DNA of 53,826 nt from Bacteroidia bacterium (GTDB lineage: Bacteria; Bacteroidota; Bacteroidia; Bacteroidales; GWF2-35-48): positions 1-53,826 of the forward strand of contig JACREX010000079.1 of assembly GCA_016212695.1 (NCBI GenBank). Direction: 5' to 3'. Below are positions 8,040-15,960 of the stretch, piece by piece (the stretch's first letter is position 1; the number at the start of each line of letters is the position of its first letter). A program made the translations under genes and the position numbers. The notes under the pieces were generated by a model. It was not told where the DNA came from and ran no database searches. It saw nothing but the letters and a program-made list of their open reading frames with translations.

Positions 8040-10235
8040 CTATAAATTTTCGAGTATATAATTCGTCATCTTCACGTATAAATGCTGGCGAGTATACCTT
8101 CCGGTATAAATACCGTGGTTGCTGTTGGGATAAAACATCATGTCGAACTGCTTGTTCGCTGCCAGGAGTTTTGTAACAAGCTCCATGGAATTTTGCAGAT
8201 GTACATTATCATCGGCAGTGCCGTGACATATAAGAAGTTTTCCTTTTAGTTTATCAACATGGTTTATCGGCGAGTTATCATCATACCCTGCGGCATTGTC
8301 CTGCGGAAGCCCCATGAACCGTTCCGTGTAAATTGAATCGTAATACCGCCAGTTGGTAACAGGCGCCACAGCAATGGCCATTTTAAAATACTCCGCGCCT
8401 TTTGTCACACACAGAATTGACATATAACCTCCATAGCTCCAACCCCAGATACCAATCCGCTTAGCATCCGCATATGGCAGTGAACCAAAATATTTCGCTG
8501 CTTCGATCTGATCAATGGTTTCAAATTTTCCGAGTTGTCCGTACGTAATTTTTTTGAATTCAGCCCCTCTTCCGCCCGTTCCGCGGTTATCAACGCATGC
8601 AATAATATATCCCTTCTGTGCCAGCATCTGGAACCAGGGCATCTGGTAGTCCCATTCATCTTTCACTTCCTGCGAACCGGGGCCTCCGTACTGATACATG
8701 AAAACAGGGTATTTTTTATTTACATCAAAATTCAGCGGCTTAATCATCCATGTATTCAATTCAACACCTTCTGAAGTTTTAAATTTCAAAAATTCTTTTT
8801 TTGCAAATCCATATTCTTTCATTTTTAAAACGATGTGGGCATTGTCCTGTACTACCCGGATTTCCTTACCTGCAGCATCATTAATGGTAATACAGGAAGG
8901 AGTATTTGCATCTGAAACCGTATTGATGAAATATTTAAAACCCATGCTGAATTTAGCTTTATTCGACCCGCTTTTCCGGGATAATTTTTTCTTATTGTCG
9001 CCGGATATGGAAACTGAATATATATCTTTTTGCATGGGAGAACTTTCATTCGATGCAAAATAAATTACCTTGTTTTTTTCATCATAGCCAAGGAAACTCA
9101 GTATCTCCCAGTTGCCTTTGGTAACCTGTTTTATTAAATTTCCATTCAAATCATATTGGTAAAAATGATTGTACCCGTCTTTCTCGCTGGTTATAATAAA
9201 ACTCTTTTTATCATCGGTAAAATAAAGAAAATCATCGTCGGGGATCTCCACATAACACGCATCGGTTTCAGTATAGATCACCTGTGATTTTCCAGTATTT
9301 GCATCAGCCAGCAACAGTTCAAATTTATTCTGCAAACGGTTCAGCCGGATAAGCGATAAAATATTAGAATCTTTAGTCCATAATATTCTTGGTATATATT
9401 GATCCTTCTCAGTTCCGATGTCAACAGGTTTTGTCTTTTTTGTTTTTATATCATAAATATGTATGGAAATATCAGAGTTTTTCTCGCCGGCTTTCGGATA
9501 TTTATATTTGTAGCCTTCGGGGTAAAGTGTTCCATACATAGTCATATCGAACTCTTTTACCTGCGACTCATCCAACCTGTAAAAAGCTAATTTTGCCCCA
9601 TCGGGCGACCAGGCAAAAGCCTTTGAAAAGCTGAATTCTTCCTCATACACCCAGTCGGTTGCGCCGTTTATAACGAAATTAATTTTACCGTCGTTCGTAA
9701 CATTTATTTCTTCATCGGTTTTAAGATTGCGAATAAAAATATTGTTTTCACGCACAAAAGCCACCATCTGCCCGTCGGGCGAAAAGGTTGCTAATTGCTG
9801 CTTGCCCTTTGATGAAACCGGAGTTAATTTCTTTTTTGGAATGTCCCACACATAATAGCTTGCTTTATAAGAATGGCGGTAAATATGCTTGGTCTCGGTA
9901 TTAAAGAGTATCTTCGACTCATCTTCGCTGAAATCATATGCATCAATACCGGTTATGCTGAATTCTTTTCCAATATCTTTCAGGCTGAAAATTGTTTTTA
10001 TTTTTTCGTCGGAAACATAACTGTACTGGTTGATATCGTCGTCTTCCAACACAGTGTAATGATCGCCGTCTTCCAAGGGATTGAAGCCCTCTACCGGCTT
10101 GCTGAAAAAAGCATACTTACCCCATATCTCTTCAACGGTAAGCTCTTTTTGCGCCAGTACAAAAAGTGAAAAAAACATGAAGAATATCAAAGAACCAAAG
10201 CGGCAAAATGTATTCATATAATTTCTGGTTACCAT
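8040..10235 (-). CDS. Dipeptidyl peptidase IV (S9 family)
   Basis: This 731-residue protein is a secreted or periplasmic serine peptidase that removes N-terminal dipeptides, usually X-Pro. A signal sequence ends near residue 29 (LFVLAQ). The beta-propeller contains DWVYEEE (194-200), the double-Glu motif that binds the substrate amino terminus in DPP IV. The alpha/beta hydrolase part carries the catalytic triad: GWSYGG with Ser600, HGTADDNVH with Asp675, and SNHGIY with His707. All key residues are present, so it should be active. It is the last gene of a probable operon with yjbQ (3 bp apart), lptB and the bifunctional nuclease gene. A terminator follows at 7983. The start could be the second Met, six codons in. 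Confidence 0.92.
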   Translation of the reverse strand: MVTRNYMNTFCRFGSLIFFMFFSLFVLAQKELTVEEIWGKYAFFSKPVEGFNPLEDGDHYTVLEDDDINQYSYVSDEKIKTIFSLKDIGKEFSITGIDAYDFSEDESKILFNTETKHIYRHSYKASYYVWDIPKKKLTPVSSKGKQQLATFSPDGQMVAFVRENNIFIRNLKTDEEINVTNDGKINFVINGATDWVYEEEFSFSKAFAWSPDGAKLAFYRLDESQVKEFDMTMYGTLYPEGYKYKYPKAGEKNSDISIHIYDIKTKKTKPVDIGTEKDQYIPRILWTKDSNILSLIRLNRLQNKFELLLADANTGKSQVIYTETDACYVEIPDDDFLYFTDDKKSFIITSEKDGYNHFYQYDLNGNLIKQVTKGNWEILSFLGYDEKNKVIYFASNESSPMQKDIYSVSISGDNKKKLSRKSGSNKAKFSMGFKYFINTVSDANTPSCITINDAAGKEIRVVQDNAHIVLKMKEYGFAKKEFLKFKTSEGVELNTWMIKPLNFDVNKKYPVFMYQYGGPGSQEVKDEWDYQMPWFQMLAQKGYIIACVDNRGTGGRGAEFKKITYGQLGKFETIDQIEAAKYFGSLPYADAKRIGIWGWSYGGYMSILCVTKGAEYFKMAIAVAPVTNWRYYDSIYTERFMGLPQDNAAGYDDNSPINHVDKLKGKLLICHGTADDNVHLQNSMELVTKLLAANKQFDMMFYPNSNHGIYTGRYTRQHLYVKMTNYILENL

Positions 10236-10238
10236 GTT

Positions 10239-10655
10239 TTATTCCCCGATTATTTTTACAAGCGCTCTTTTTCGTCTTTTGCCATCAAACTCACCATAGA
10301 AAATCTGTTCCCATGGTCCAAAATCTAACTTACCATTCGTTATTGCCACCACCACTTCGCGGCCCATAACTGTTCTCTTCAAATGAGCATCCGCATTGTC
10401 TTCAAAGCCATTGTGCCTGTATTGCGAATACGGTTTTTCAGGGGCAAGTTTTTCGAGCCATACTTCAAAATCATGATGCAGGCCCGATTCATCATCATTA
10501 ATAAAAACGCTGGAGGTAATGTGCATGGCGTTCACAAGACACAAGCCTTCTTTAATACCGCTTTCAGCAAGACACCTGTCTATTGCCGGGGTGATATTAA
10601 TATATTCTCTCCGGCTCTTTGTTTCAAACCAGAGTTCTTTTCTGTAAGATTTCAT
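10239..10655 (-). CDS. yjbQ: YjbQ/UPF0047 family protein
   Basis: This 138-residue protein belongs to the YjbQ (UPF0047) family, which has been linked to a weak thiamine-phosphate synthase activity; the true role is not settled. Family signatures visible are [15 protein letters not shown] near 43-57, [16 protein letters not shown] and the C-terminal [17 protein letters not shown]. Length is normal. It lies 8 bp after lptB and 3 bp before the peptidase gene, so it is probably translated from the same message. Nothing around it supports a thiamine role. Confidence 0.88.
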   Translation of the reverse strand: MKSYRKELWFETKSRREYINITPAIDRCLAESGIKEGLCLVNAMHITSSVFINDDESGLHHDFEVWLEKLAPEKPYSQYRHNGFEDNADAHLKRTVMGREVVVAITNGKLDFGPWEQIFYGEFDGKRRKRALVKIIGE

Positions 10656-10663
10656 AAAATAAT

Positions 10664-11389
10664 TTATCTGCGGAGTTCGAAATTTTTTCCAAGGTAAAGG
10701 TTTCGTACCTGTTCGTCTTCTGACAATTCAATTGAAGTTCCCGATTTCAGAATATCACCCTCATACAGAAGGTATGCTCTATCTGTAATAGAAAGCGTTT
10801 CATGCACATTATGGTCTGTGATCAATATCCCGATATTTTTTTCTTTGAGTTTTGAAACGATTTCCTGTATGTCTTCCACTGCAATCGGGTCAACACCGGC
10901 AAAGGGTTCATCGAGAAGAATGAATTTAGGATTTATAGCAAGAGCCCTTGCTATTTCGGTTCTGCGCCGTTCACCGCCTGACAGTTGAAATCCTTTGCTC
11001 TTTCTAATTTTATGCAAGCCAAATTCAACCAGCAGGTTTTCTAAGCGTTCACGCTGAATTTCTTTTGAATAGCCGGACATTTCGAGTATAGCCCGTATAT
11101 TATCTTCAACGCTCAGTTTCCTGAACACCGATGCTTCCTGAGACAGGTAACCAATACCTTTCTTAGCCCGCTTATACATGGGTTCGCCGGTAATCTCCAT
11201 GTCATCGATAAAAATTTTGCCTGCATTGGATTTTATCAGGCCTACGATTATATAAAACGTGGTGGTTTTTCCGGCGCCGTTAGGGCCTAGCAGGCCAACG
11301 ATCTCGCCCTGTTCCACATTTACTGAAACACTTTTAACTACAGTACGGTTGCCGTATTTTTTTACCAAATCTTCAGCTATCAGCTTCAT
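10664..11389 (-). CDS. lptB: LPS export ABC transporter ATPase LptB
   Basis: LptB is the ATPase that drives extraction of lipopolysaccharide from the inner membrane with LptFG and LptC. The 241-residue protein has Walker A GPNGAGKT (35-42), a Q-loop in [10 protein letters not shown] (81-90, typical of LptB), signature LSGGE (136-140), Walker B FILLDEP ending at 162, and switch His193 in ITDHNV. No LptF, G or C gene is in the window. It starts 18 bp after the bifunctional nuclease gene and runs 8 bp before yjb[10 protein letters not shown] and FAGVDPIAV separate LptB from general ABC ATPases. Confidence 0.93.
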   Translation of the reverse strand: MKLIAEDLVKKYGNRTVVKSVSVNVEQGEIVGLLGPNGAGKTTTFYIIVGLIKSNAGKIFIDDMEITGEPMYKRAKKGIGYLSQEASVFRKLSVEDNIRAILEMSGYSKEIQRERLENLLVEFGLHKIRKSKGFQLSGGERRRTEIARALAINPKFILLDEPFAGVDPIAVEDIQEIVSKLKEKNIGILITDHNVHETLSITDRAYLLYEGDILKSGTSIELSEDEQVRNLYLGKNFELRR

Positions 11390-11407
11390 ATCAAAATAAG
11401 GAATGAA

Positions 11408-12037
11408 TTACGGCTTCCCTTTTCTCTTTTTAATCTCATCTCTCACCAGAGAAGCTTTTTCGTACTCCTCATTTTTTATAAACTTGTTGAGCATATTATC
11501 TAATTCGCTGATCGAAAATTCAGCAAATTCATTTTTGCCTTTACCGGCAGCATACGTCTTTTGAGATTTTTCAATTTTCTCAGGATTATTGGAAACATCT
11601 GTCTTTTCGCTTTTTTCATCTTTTTCAAAATTGAGAATAATTCCTGTTTTAGAAAGGATGTCAGAAGTAGTATATATGGGGCATTTGAATTTTAAAGCCA
11701 AAGCAATGGCATCAGAGGTGCGTGAATCAATCTTGATACGCTCATAGCCATTGTCAAAGATAAGGTCTGAATAAAACACGCCTTCTTCAAGTTTACTGAT
11801 ATTAACCTCTATTAGATTTATTCCAAAAGCGCTGGCAAAATCAACAAACAGGTCGTGGGTCAATGGTCGCGGAGGCTTCAGGCTTTCTAATTCAATAGCA
11901 ATCGCCTGCGCTTCTGCGCTTCCGATAATAATGGGGATCCGTTGATTGCTCTCTTCATCAGCCAGTATCAGGGCATATGCTCCCGACTGGGTCTGGCTGT
12001 AAGAAAGCCCTAACACATTTAATTTTATTCTTTTCAT
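11408..12037 (-). CDS. Bifunctional nuclease (BFN/DUF151) with UvrB/C motif
   Basis: This 209-residue protein has an N-terminal BFN (DUF151) domain, about 1-135, with the family hallmarks SQTQSGAYALIL, RIPIIIGSAEAQAIAIELE and RTSDAIALALKFKCPIY. A charged linker (about 138-170) leads to a short UVR motif near the C-terminus (EEYEKASLVRDEIKKR), which mediates protein contact in UvrB and UvrC. BFN proteins were described as having DNase and RNase activity in plants; the bacterial role is unclear. It is the first gene of a likely four-gene operon with lptB, yjbQ and the peptidase. Confidence 0.87.
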   Translation of the reverse strand: MKRIKLNVLGLSYSQTQSGAYALILADEESNQRIPIIIGSAEAQAIAIELESLKPPRPLTHDLFVDFASAFGINLIEVNISKLEEGVFYSDLIFDNGYERIKIDSRTSDAIALALKFKCPIYTTSDILSKTGIILNFEKDEKSEKTDVSNNPEKIEKSQKTYAAGKGKNEFAEFSISELDNMLNKFIKNEEYEKASLVRDEIKKRKGKP

Positions 12038-12138
12038 CTCTCTGCTCTAAAATGGAAAAACTTATAATTTTTCATAACCGTGAATCTGTGAGAAGATTTT
12101 TGTACGGTACATCATTGCGAAGAAACGAAGCGACTGAA

Positions 12139-12161
12139 GCCTACCTTGCCGATAGGCAGGC
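12139..12161. repeat. Dispersed palindrome, CCTRCC...GGCAGG family
   Basis: The arms GCCTACCTTGCC and GATAGGCAGGC form a hairpin inside a longer interspersed repeat. It is related to the copies at 13182, 22044 and 34633. Confidence 0.6.
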
Positions 12162-12337
12162 AATCTCTTTCATCAAAGGAGATTCCTTCTCCGCCAACTG
12201 GCGGATCGGAATGACGTATTATCTTCACGGATTCAAGATAAATTATAAGTAATAGACAAAAGTAAGGAATAAATCTTGATTAATTAAATATTTTTTCAAC
12301 GATTGTTAAAAATTTATCAAATAATATGGAATAATTC

Positions 12338-12368
12338 TTTGTTTTTTTGTAAACAATTTCTACTTTTG
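12338..12368 (+). promoter_or_regulatory. Promoter of rplU-rpmA
   Basis: TTTG (12338-12341), a 19-bp spacer and TACTTTTG (12361-12368) match the Bacteroidota sigma-A consensus TTTG-N19-TAnnTTTG exactly. It lies 29 bp upstream of the rplU ATG. Confidence 0.85.
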
Positions 12369-12397
12369 CAGTCCTTAAATAAAAAATATATTTAATA

Positions 12398-12709
12398 ATG
12401 TACGCAATTGTAGATATAGCAGGACAACAATTCAAGGTTGAAAAAGACAAGAAAATATTCGTCCACAGGTTAGAAGGAACTGTTGATTCGCAGGTGGTTT
12501 TCGATAAGGTTTTGCTCATCGAAAACGATACCAATGTTTCAGTCGGAACCCCGGTTGTTCAGAACGCAAAAGTAGAAGCTAAGATACTGGGCCATCTAAA
12601 AGGCGATAAAGTTTTAGTATTCAAAAAAACCAAAAGAAAAGGGTATCAGAAGATGAATGGCCATCGCCAGCAGTTCACACAGATACAGATTGAAAATATT
12701 GTTTCATAA
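12398..12709 (+). CDS. rplU: 50S ribosomal protein L21
   Basis: This 103-residue protein matches L21: the start [18 protein letters not shown], the central [17 protein letters not shown] and the C-terminal [20 protein letters not shown] are family hallmarks. L21 binds 23S rRNA in the large subunit. It is followed 16 bp later by rpmA, the standard rplU-rpmA order, and is driven by the consensus promoter at 12338. Confidence 0.97.
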   Translation: MYAIVDIAGQQFKVEKDKKIFVHRLEGTVDSQVVFDKVLLIENDTNVSVGTPVVQNAKVEAKILGHLKGDKVLVFKKTKRKGYQKMNGHRQQFTQIQIENIVS

Positions 12710-12725
12710 TTATAAACTTACTATT

Positions 12726-12989
12726 ATGGCACATAAAAAAGGAGCAGGCAGTTCACAGAACGGAAGAGAATCGCACAGTAAACGGTTAGGCGTTAAAATA
12801 TTCGGCGGAGAAACCGTAAAAGCAGGAAATATTCTTGTTCGCCAGAGAGGCACGGTGCATCACCCGGGCGTCAATGTCGGTATGGGTAAAGACCACACAC
12901 TTTTTGCACTGATAGACGGTATCGCTGAATTCAAGGTAACCCGAAACGACAGATCCATTGTTTATGTAAAACCTGTTGTACAGGCTTAA
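12726..12989 (+). CDS. rpmA: 50S ribosomal protein L27
   Basis: This 87-residue protein begins [20 protein letters not shown], the standard L27 N-terminus near the peptidyl-transferase centre, and contains [24 protein letters not shown]. An in-frame upstream start at 12657 would overlap rplU and add residues foreign to L27, so the ATG at 12726 was chosen. No N-terminal extension of the Prp-cleaved type is present. A terminator follows at 13014. Confidence 0.97.
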   Translation: MAHKKGAGSSQNGRESHSKRLGVKIFGGETVKAGNILVRQRGTVHHPGVNVGMGKDHTLFALIDGIAEFKVTRNDRSIVYVKPVVQA

Positions 12990-13013
12990 ATAACATATTC
13001 CATGCAATCATAT

Positions 13014-13057
13014 AATCTCCTGGATATTTCCAAACAGGAAGTTTCAGGAGATTTTTA
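13014..13057 (+). terminator. Terminator of rplU-rpmA
   Basis: The stem AATCTCCTG/CAGGAGATT (13014-13022 and 13045-13053), with a secondary TTTCC/GGAAG pairing inside, is followed by TTTATTTT. It lies 25 bp past the rpmA stop. Confidence 0.8.
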
Positions 13058-13114
13058 TTTTGTATTGATTAAATATTTTACAGTTCAGCAAATAATAATA
13101 TTCACACAAAGACG

Positions 13115-13228
13115 AAAAAAAATTGCACGCCAAGTCGCCAAGTACGCTAAGTTTTATATAGGCAAAAATATTTCCTTTGCGAACCTGCCTACCGCAGGCA
13201 AGCTTTGCGGCATTGCGTGAAAAAAAAA
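13115..13228. repeat. Upstream flank repeat of the GxxExxY gene
   Basis: ACGCCAAGTCGCCAAG near 13119 is roughly the inverse of the following CTTTGCG...TTGCGTGAAAA unit (13175-13228), so the region can fold as a long imperfect hairpin. The second unit matches the downstream flank (13624-13655) except for a 19-bp palindrome interrupting it at about 13182-13200. Confidence 0.65.
13182..13201. repeat. Dispersed palindrome inserted in a flank repeat
   Basis: ACCTGCCTACCGCAGGCA lies between CTTTGCG and AGCTTTGCG. The matching downstream flank has CTTTGCGAGCTTTGCG without it, so this copy looks like an insertion. Confidence 0.65.
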
Positions 13229-13243
13229 TTAAGAACGATATTT

Positions 13244-13621
13244 ATGAGTGAAAACGAAATAGCTAAAATATTAGTTAATATATTTTTAAAAATCCATCGA
13301 ACATTAGGACCTGGTTTACTCGAATCAGTTTATGAAGCAGCAATTTGTTACGAGTTAGATAAATTGGAAATTAAATATGCAAGACAGCAAGGGATTGAGG
13401 TAGTTTATGAAAACATAAAATTGGATTTGGGCTTCAGGGCTGACATTATTGTCGAAAATAAAATTATTATTGAAATTAAATCTGTTGAAACATTAGCCCC
13501 CGTCCATCATAAACAATTGTTAACTTATTTGAGGTTGACAAATTTAAAATTAGGTCTGCTTGTAAATTTTAATGTTGCTTTGATAAAAGACGGTATTACA
13601 AGAATAGTTAATCAATTATAA
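13244..13621 (+). CDS. GxxExxY family protein
   Basis: This 125-residue protein contains GPGLLESVY near residues 24-32, the G-x-x-E-x-x-Y signature of a small family found in many copies in some bacteria. Later residues GFRADIIVENKIIIEIKSVE have the D...ExK pattern of PD-(D/E)XK nuclease-like folds, so a nuclease or nuclease-derived role is possible but unproven. The ATG at 13244 follows an A-rich stretch. The gene sits alone between rpmA and serS with related repeats on both sides (13115-13228 and 13624-13655), which suggests it travels with its flanks as a unit. Confidence 0.82.
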   Translation: MSENEIAKILVNIFLKIHRTLGPGLLESVYEAAICYELDKLEIKYARQQGIEVVYENIKLDLGFRADIIVENKIIIEIKSVETLAPVHHKQLLTYLRLTNLKLGLLVNFNVALIKDGITRIVNQL

Positions 13622-13623
13622 AT

Positions 13624-13655
13624 CTTTGCGAGCTTTGCGCCTTAGCGTGAAAAAA
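13624..13655. repeat. Downstream flank repeat of the GxxExxY gene
   Basis: The unit CTTTGCGAGCTTTGCG followed by CCTTAGCGTGAAAAAA starts 2 bp past the gene's stop. It is a direct repeat of the upstream flank at 13175-13228 apart from the palindrome inserted there. Confidence 0.7.
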
Positions 13656-13690
13656 TGGTAATCTTAATAATTAATTAAAAAAGTAAAACT

Positions 13691-14965
13691 ATGCTAAGCA
13701 TTAAATACATCCAGGAAAATAAAGAAAAAGTTCTTGAACGATTAGGTATAAAAAATTTCAAAGGCGAAGAAATCATTGATAAAGCGCTTGAACTTGACAA
13801 CCTCAGAAAAACCACACAGGCCGAACTTGACAGGCAACTGGCAGAAGCCAATAACCTTGCCAAGATCATCGGCTCATTATTCAAGGAAGGCAAGACCCGG
13901 GAAGCGAATGAAGCAAAACAGAAAACAGCCCAACTGAAAGAATCTACAAAAGAACTCGGATTAAAACTTGAATCTGCCGAAAAGGAGTTAAACCTTGTTT
14001 TAGTGCAGATACCCAACCTTCCGCATGAATCCGTTCCTGCAGGAAAAGGCGCTGAAGATAATTGTATTGTAAAGACTCACGGAGAAATTCCCGTGATGGA
14101 TAACACTGCCCTTCCCCACTGGGACCTTGCAAAAAAATATGATATCATTGATTTTGAAACGGGCGTGAAAATTACCGGCGCAGGATTTCCGGTTTATAAA
14201 GGGAAAGGCGCTAAGTTACAACGTGCATTGATTAATTTCTTTCTCGATGAAGCGGAAAAAGCCGGTTTCTTCGAAGTGCAGCCCCCTATCATGGTCAATG
14301 AGGATTCAGGCTTTGGCACCGGTCAATTGCCCGACAAAGAGGGGCAGATGTATCATGCAGAAATTGATAATTTGTATTTGGTTCCAACAGCAGAGGTTCC
14401 TGTTACCAATATTTTCAGAGACGTTATATTAAACAGAAAAGACCTTCCTGTTAAATATACTGCATATACCCCCTGCTTCAGAAGAGAGGCCGGATCTTAC
14501 GGAAAAGATGTGCGCGGGCTGAACCGCCTGCATCAGTTCGACAAAGTGGAGATCGTATGTATAGACCATCCTGAAAATTCTTACCATACTTTGGAAGAAA
14601 TGGTGAAGCATGCGGAGAGCCTTATATTTAAACTGGAACTTCCTTACAGGATCGTAAAACTGTGCGGCGGAGACATGAGTTTCACCTCTGCCCTCACCTA
14701 CGATTTTGAAGTGTATTCCGGAGCGCAAAAAAAATGGCTCGAAGTAAGTTCTGTTTCTAACTTTGAATCGTTCCAGGCAAACCGTTTGAAGTTGCGGTTT
14801 AAAGACGATAACGACAAAAGAAACCAACTCGCTCATACGCTCAACGGAAGCGCGCTGGCTTTGCCGAGAATCGTAGCTGCGTTACTTGAAAATAATCAAA
14901 CTGCTGAAGGGATAAAAATTCCTAAGGTATTAGTTCCTTATACAAAGTTTGAAATGATCAATTAA
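13691..14965 (+). CDS. serS: Seryl-tRNA synthetase
   Basis: This 424-residue class II synthetase charges tRNA-Ser. The N-terminal ~110 residues form the long coiled-coil arm that recognises the tRNA's extra arm (DKALELDNLRKTTQAELDRQ and following). The catalytic domain shows TAEVPVTN, motif 2 CFRREAGSYGKDVRGLNRLH with HQFDKVE, and motif 3 NGSALALPRIVAALLENNQ. Length is normal. It starts 35 bp after the flank repeat of the GxxExxY gene and ends with a 4-bp overlap with the convergent barrel gene. Confidence 0.97.
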   Translation: MLSIKYIQENKEKVLERLGIKNFKGEEIIDKALELDNLRKTTQAELDRQLAEANNLAKIIGSLFKEGKTREANEAKQKTAQLKESTKELGLKLESAEKELNLVLVQIPNLPHESVPAGKGAEDNCIVKTHGEIPVMDNTALPHWDLAKKYDIIDFETGVKITGAGFPVYKGKGAKLQRALINFFLDEAEKAGFFEVQPPIMVNEDSGFGTGQLPDKEGQMYHAEIDNLYLVPTAEVPVTNIFRDVILNRKDLPVKYTAYTPCFRREAGSYGKDVRGLNRLHQFDKVEIVCIDHPENSYHTLEEMVKHAESLIFKLELPYRIVKLCGGDMSFTSALTYDFEVYSGAQKKWLEVSSVSNFESFQANRLKLRFKDDNDKRNQLAHTLNGSALALPRIVAALLENNQTAEGIKIPKVLVPYTKFEMIN

Positions 14966-15804
14966 AATTTCATTTTGATACCGAGGTTCAATCCAAAACT
15001 GCTGAACGGCATTTTAAAACCCTGCTCTTTTGACGGCTCTCCATCACTTGGGTTATTATTGGAATTGGTTTCATAATCATACAGAAACTCGGTTTCTTTT
15101 TCACGGGTTGTTGCGTCAGGCAGCAAATCCGTTCCGTTATGCGAGTACTTAAGAAGTTTGCCTTTTTTGGGACCATAAGATAATGCATTCATATTAAGTT
15201 CAGCAAAAACCCCAATTTTATTTGACATCTGATAAAGAACGCCCAATGCCGAATTAAATCCAAATGCAAGGCCGCTGTAATATTTCTCCACGGTAATATC
15301 CTGATCGCCATCATAGTCGGTATCGTTTTCTTCGATCTTAAAAGAAGGCAACCCGATTATCAAACCCATTCTTGCATACGGATTAATTTTATTCATACCG
15401 CTCTCTACAACAACAGAAGGCGTGAATGCCAGCATGGCTCCTTTGAAGTTATTAATATCTGTAGACGTTTTTCCTGATGAATTTGTTGACTTGTCAGTAG
15501 TCTCAGTACTTAAACCGACCAGATATGAAATACCCAATTCTGCTCCTATATTCTTGTTTAACATATAGCCGGGCGCTATTTCCACCGGAATACCTTTACC
15601 AAATGACAGATTACGTGAATCATATTTACGATTTGTATTCGAAGATGAACTTGTAAAAGTTTCATCGAATACCGAATAAGAAGCCAAAGGCAAACTGATT
15701 CCCAGACTTGCTCTCACATAGGGCCCCTGAGAAAATGCATTACTATTGAAAGACAAAATGCTTATCAACACGAAAGCAATAACACACAAAGAAGTTGTTT
15801 TCAT
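14962..15804 (-). CDS. Predicted outer-membrane beta-barrel protein
   Basis: This 280-residue protein has a signal peptide (about 1-26, ending NAFSQ) followed by alternating hydrophobic strands rich in Gly, Tyr and Asn (YVRASLGISLPLASYS, NKNIGAELGISYLVGLS, KIGVFAELNMNALSYG). It ends SFGLNLGIKMKF, with a terminal Phe as in outer-membrane barrels. The size suggests an 8- to 10-strand barrel of the OmpA-like or porin-like type; ligand unknown. It is expressed from the consensus promoter at 15839-15869. The 3' end overlaps serS by 4 bp, tail to tail. Confidence 0.8.
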   Translation of the reverse strand: MKTTSLCVIAFVLISILSFNSNAFSQGPYVRASLGISLPLASYSVFDETFTSSSSNTNRKYDSRNLSFGKGIPVEIAPGYMLNKNIGAELGISYLVGLSTETTDKSTNSSGKTSTDINNFKGAMLAFTPSVVVESGMNKINPYARMGLIIGLPSFKIEENDTDYDGDQDITVEKYYSGLAFGFNSALGVLYQMSNKIGVFAELNMNALSYGPKKGKLLKYSHNGTDLLPDATTREKETEFLYDYETNSNNNPSDGEPSKEQGFKMPFSSFGLNLGIKMKF

Positions 15805-15838
15805 AATTATTAAATTTAAATGATTATTTTTTATACTG

Positions 15839-15869
15839 CAAAATTATACAATCGATCTGTATTTTCAAA
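15839..15869 (-). promoter_or_regulatory. Promoter of the beta-barrel gene
   Basis: On the minus strand TTTG (15869-15866), a 19-bp spacer and TAATTTTG (15846-15839) match the phylum consensus. The ATG is 34 bp downstream. Confidence 0.85.
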
Positions 15870-15960
15870 GAAAGCATTTTATTAATTCCGGAACGGGCAA
15901 TACAAAAAAGCTCCGTAATTTGATATTGCAAGACAAAGTAAAAAATAGCAATACCAATTA

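Larger units (their letters stand above)
12038..12397. other. Intergenic region with interspersed repeat, between divergent genes
   Basis: About 12109-12225 reads like the CATTGCGAAG...GCAATCTC...GAGATTCC...GGAATGACG interspersed repeat often seen between genes in this phylum, with an inner GCAATCTCTTT/AAAGGAGATT inverted pair and a palindrome copy (12139-12161). The rest is AT-rich and ends with the rplU promoter. An open frame at about 12050-12252 runs through the repeat and is not supported as a gene. Confidence 0.6.

Noticed and set aside
12050-12252. Plus-strand open frame between the nuclease gene and rplU
   Set aside because: It runs through an interspersed repeat with inverted arms.
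13002-13220. 72-codon open frame after rpmA
   Set aside because: It covers the rpmA terminator and the flank repeat of the GxxExxY gene.
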